Made by a program: the position numbers and the translations under genes. 64,000 nucleotides of DNA from Hydractinia symbiolongicarpus (Eukaryota > Cnidaria > Hydrozoa > Anthoathecata > Hydractiniidae): assembly GCF_029227915.1 (NCBI RefSeq), contig NC_079876.1, positions 30,601,828-30,665,827 on the forward strand. The letters are read 5' to 3'. The stretch's first letter is position 1; the number at the start of each line of letters is the position of its first letter. The notes under the pieces are model-generated. The model was not told the DNA's origin. It saw nothing but the letters and a program-made list of their open reading frames with translations, and made no database searches. This document shows, one piece after another, positions 61,186 to 64,000 of the stretch.

Positions 61186-63688
61186 TTACTTAAAATTAGC
61201 GTAGTTGCTAAAACAGTCTAAAAATTTGCGGATGGACGTGTAAATAAACTGGTACTGGTCCTAAAAAGAAGAAATATATTGGATAAAAAACAATGCCAGC
61301 CAAAACATCAGTAACAAGGAACAACAACCAACCGTTGAAACATCATGAGTTATGAATTTTCTTACCAAATGCTGTACAAGCGACGTTCTTTGTGTACGCA
61401 TCGACCGCACAGTTTGAAATACATCGATCACACCTTCTAACTTCACCTTCTCCAAACAGTACATCAATGCGGTTAACGCTCCGCTTCGACCTGATCCATC
61501 GCTATAAATAAAAAAAGATTTTTTATCAAGGTTTGTTTGGCCATAGCCTGTTGATTCTAACCTTTAGAATTAATGAATAATATAAATGAAATTCCTGTCT
61601 AAAAGCATTTTTAAAATTCCATCATTTACTGTTCTGAACACTCGGGCTATTCATAACAGCGCTTTAACTCATTCCGGTGGCTTTTTATATATTCCGGCGT
61701 ATAAAAATGACGGGTCAACATTCTCACCTGCAATGAATGACAATAGCATTGTTGCCGGTTTGTTGTTGCGACTTTTGCAGCTGACCAATCATTTCAATAA
61801 TCGCGGTCGATTCAGATGGCGCGCCGTCTGTTGGCCAATCAAAATACATGAAGTGGGAGATGACACGTGATTCTCCATTCTAAAACAATGTGAACCAAAA
61901 CAAATGAAGCACTTCGTCACACATGGAAGTAAGTAAACAGATTCATGTTTTATTACAAGACAATACTGATAATGAGCACTTTTGAGACAACGTATTTGAC
62001 GTTAGTGAATTTCATATAACTTTACAACATATTAAATTTTGCCTGTAGAAAGTAAACTATTTTCTTATTATTTTGAAACTCGCAAAAACTTCAACGCAGG
62101 ACGTATGACATATCAAACACTAACCTTCGAATTCGTCACACGAAACTCTCTTCTTATATAACCATTTCTTTCTTCTTCGGCAGCAATTTGCACACGCAAT
62201 AAACCAAACAAGGTTGGTTCATTGTTTACTGGCCAATACGGATAACAATGGTGCTAAATAAACAATCGCTGGTTACTCCAAGTTAGTATTCGTACAAATA
62301 TTAATCAAAAAAGCGCATACAAGTATGGTCGTAAAGATAAAGTTAGCTAAATCTTTCTGGACCATATTACATGAAGAAAACCGAATATTATTAGCATTAT
62401 TTTAATTATAGGGATTATAAAGGTAAAGTATAGTTGACTGGAGCTTTTGGAACAAATTCCCGTAAGGATAGCGTGAAAATGAAAAAACAACCAGTAATTT
62501 TCTATTAGAATATCAAAAAAACAAACGTCGTAATTTAGCATGGGTAGATAGACTAATTAGCCTTTCTACATACCATATCTCGTTCCGTTGGACTTGATAT
62601 CATGACAATTGAGAAGACTTCATACTCCCATAACATTCTCCAGAAATCGTGTATAGTGTTTTCTAACGGTGCTTGTGTCAACATGTAAGCTTCTCTTTGT
62701 TGGTAACCCTAAGATTAAATTGTATTGAAAAAAATGAGAGTGTAAACTATACGCAATACATTAGAAATAGGAATATATAACTTAAAATTAAAGCGCATAT
62801 GAGACAAGTAAGAGAGAAGTTCTCACGCAATTATATACTTACATCAACAAAACTTGCGTTAATGTAATCAGAGCCTTCAACGTTTGGATAAGGCCATAGT
62901 TTTATTCGTGTTGACTCATCTAAAAAAAAAGTTGGGAAAGTATTTTTAGGGGCCTATCGATTTTATGCTAAAAAGAAAAAAATTGCCAAACATGTTACAC
63001 TGTAAAATTGAAAAGTGGCGATAATCTCCTCCGTTGACGTTATTAGTCGCTATTCGCTATGTATTATACTTACAAGGAAGAACTTGCTGGAATCTATTTT
63101 TAGGTTTATTATAAGGTAACATGGCGGCTTCGTATTGGCTTTTATCATCAATATTCATGCTCAGCCTCTACAAAAAACCGTGTATTTGCATAAAGAATCA
63201 AATCATGCTGGTAAAAGTTAGAACGGTATAAACAGATGAAATGACGAGACTTGAATATAAACGTTTTATATATGACTAGTTATTGTGCCGTGGAAAAAAC
63301 AACGGGGTCGTCTGTCCTTTATATATCGCATTTCGTGTTTCCGTAACAGGACGGTTCTTTTTCGGACAGACAGACGACGGCTATTATTAGAGAGAAACAT
63401 AGATTGGTTAACAGATTATCATGCCACTCGATGTTATTTCTATAACATAGTCGAACATTCACAAAAACTACGCAAAAAATATATAAGAAAAAGAGTATTT
63501 ATCGAGACTAACATGGTCAAGACAACAGACTCGCTTACCTCGAACTCTTCCTGCATGTATGTCCGTGTCGTTCCAGGGTTAATTGAGCACAAATGTTTAA
63601 TCCTGGTTGGTATATCATTAGTAAATACTTCTGTATTTCCACATGCTACTGATTCTAACAGCGCATCATATACGAAGATATACTGAGG
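61186..63688 (-). CDS. Receptor tyrosine phosphatase D2 domain and C terminus, PTPRA/PTPRE-like (5' part outside window)
   Basis: Eight 3' exons join in phase: 63688-63539, 63167-63074, 62919-62843, 62708-62574, 62253-62125, 61879-61728, 61501-61366, 61260-61186. The first reads [20 protein letters not shown], the end of a D1 domain. D2 follows: [57 protein letters not shown], a YWP segment, the WPD loop, the P-loop and [10 protein letters not shown]. The terminus CFSNYANFK matches the SDYANFK end of PTPRA/PTPRE, placing it in the R4 group. The P-loop is [10 protein letters not shown] rather than HCSAGxGRTG, and the WPD loop is WPT, so D2 probably lacks activity. R4 receptors act on Src-family kinases at the plasma membrane. 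The first exon here cannot be the true start. Confidence 0.93.
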
Positions 63689-64000
63689 CTAAAATACAAA
63701 AACATAAATTATTGTGCAGTGAGAGACAGCGGACAGTCACACTTTACGGATTAATACAAATCATCCGGTGATTTTACGAAAAGAACAAACATTCAGATGT
63801 TGCTGACTATATTTTTTTATCCATTACGGTTGCAAAGATTAAAAATATTAGAACTTTAAGGTACGAGAAAACAGTAAAGGTGTTTTCAAAGAAAAAAAAC
63901 TCGAAAAAAATAAACTAGAGTGCAGCAATTTTGTGAAAAAACTTTTGCCAATGGGAGAATTCGCAATTACGAGCCGTAAGATTTTGCGAACATAAACTTT
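63689..64000. other. Intron of the receptor phosphatase gene
   Basis: No further exon was found before the window ends. The preceding D1 exons must lie beyond 64000. Confidence 0.5.

Overview
The window is AT-rich nuclear DNA of an animal, most likely a cnidarian and perhaps a hydrozoan. Genes are split into short exons by GT-AG introns. The protein set is metazoan: UBR7, PCNA, HCCS, MEPCE, a 5-alpha-reductase and a PTPRA-type receptor phosphatase. Small secreted proteins include a ShK-domain peptide. Intergenic DNA and introns are full of minisatellites, foldback elements and tRNA-derived repeats. The organism assignment is an inference from gene content and style; no species marker was seen.

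Layout. 1-1405: three copies of a ~370-bp tandem repeat, then nothing recognised. 1406-6976 (-): five-exon lipid-phosphate-phosphatase-like gene with degenerate catalytic motifs. 7000-14500: partial tandem duplication of that gene's 5' region, a decayed piggyBac transposase, a foldback element and a 44-bp minisatellite. 14562-23790: three secreted-protein genes: a trypsin-like protease with Tyr in place of the oxyanion-hole Gly (+), a ShK-domain peptide (-), and a 134-aa precursor of an amphipathic peptide (+). 26079-36037 (-): UBR7 (11 exons) and PCNA (2 exons). 36200-42700: mostly repeats (two MITE-like elements, a minisatellite, a SINE). 42774-46602 (+): HCCS. 48021-51642 (+): MEPCE. 51843-56299: an apparently intact DNA transposon with 32-bp perfect terminal inverted repeats and a 7-bp target duplication. 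It encodes a protein joining a RAG1-N-terminus-like cysteine-rich region to a P-element-like transposase, plus a convergent zinc-finger gene. 57419-59398 (+): SRD5A-type 5-alpha-reductase. 61186-63688 (-): the D2 phosphatase domain and C terminus of a PTPRA/PTPRE-like receptor, whose 5' part lies outside the window.

The conserved genes form no single pathway. UBR7 and PCNA are chromatin and replication factors, MEPCE caps 7SK RNA, and HCCS matures cytochrome c. All multi-exon models given as complete were joined by hand from splice sites and reading phase. Every join keeps frame, except the uncertain first exon of the protease and the frameshifted minus-strand gene of the transposon. The strongest candidate for something new is the RAG1-N/P-element composite transposon. 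Next are the putative processed peptide at 21784-23790 and the repeated presence of splice acceptors a few bases before start codons, which may reflect spliced-leader trans-splicing.
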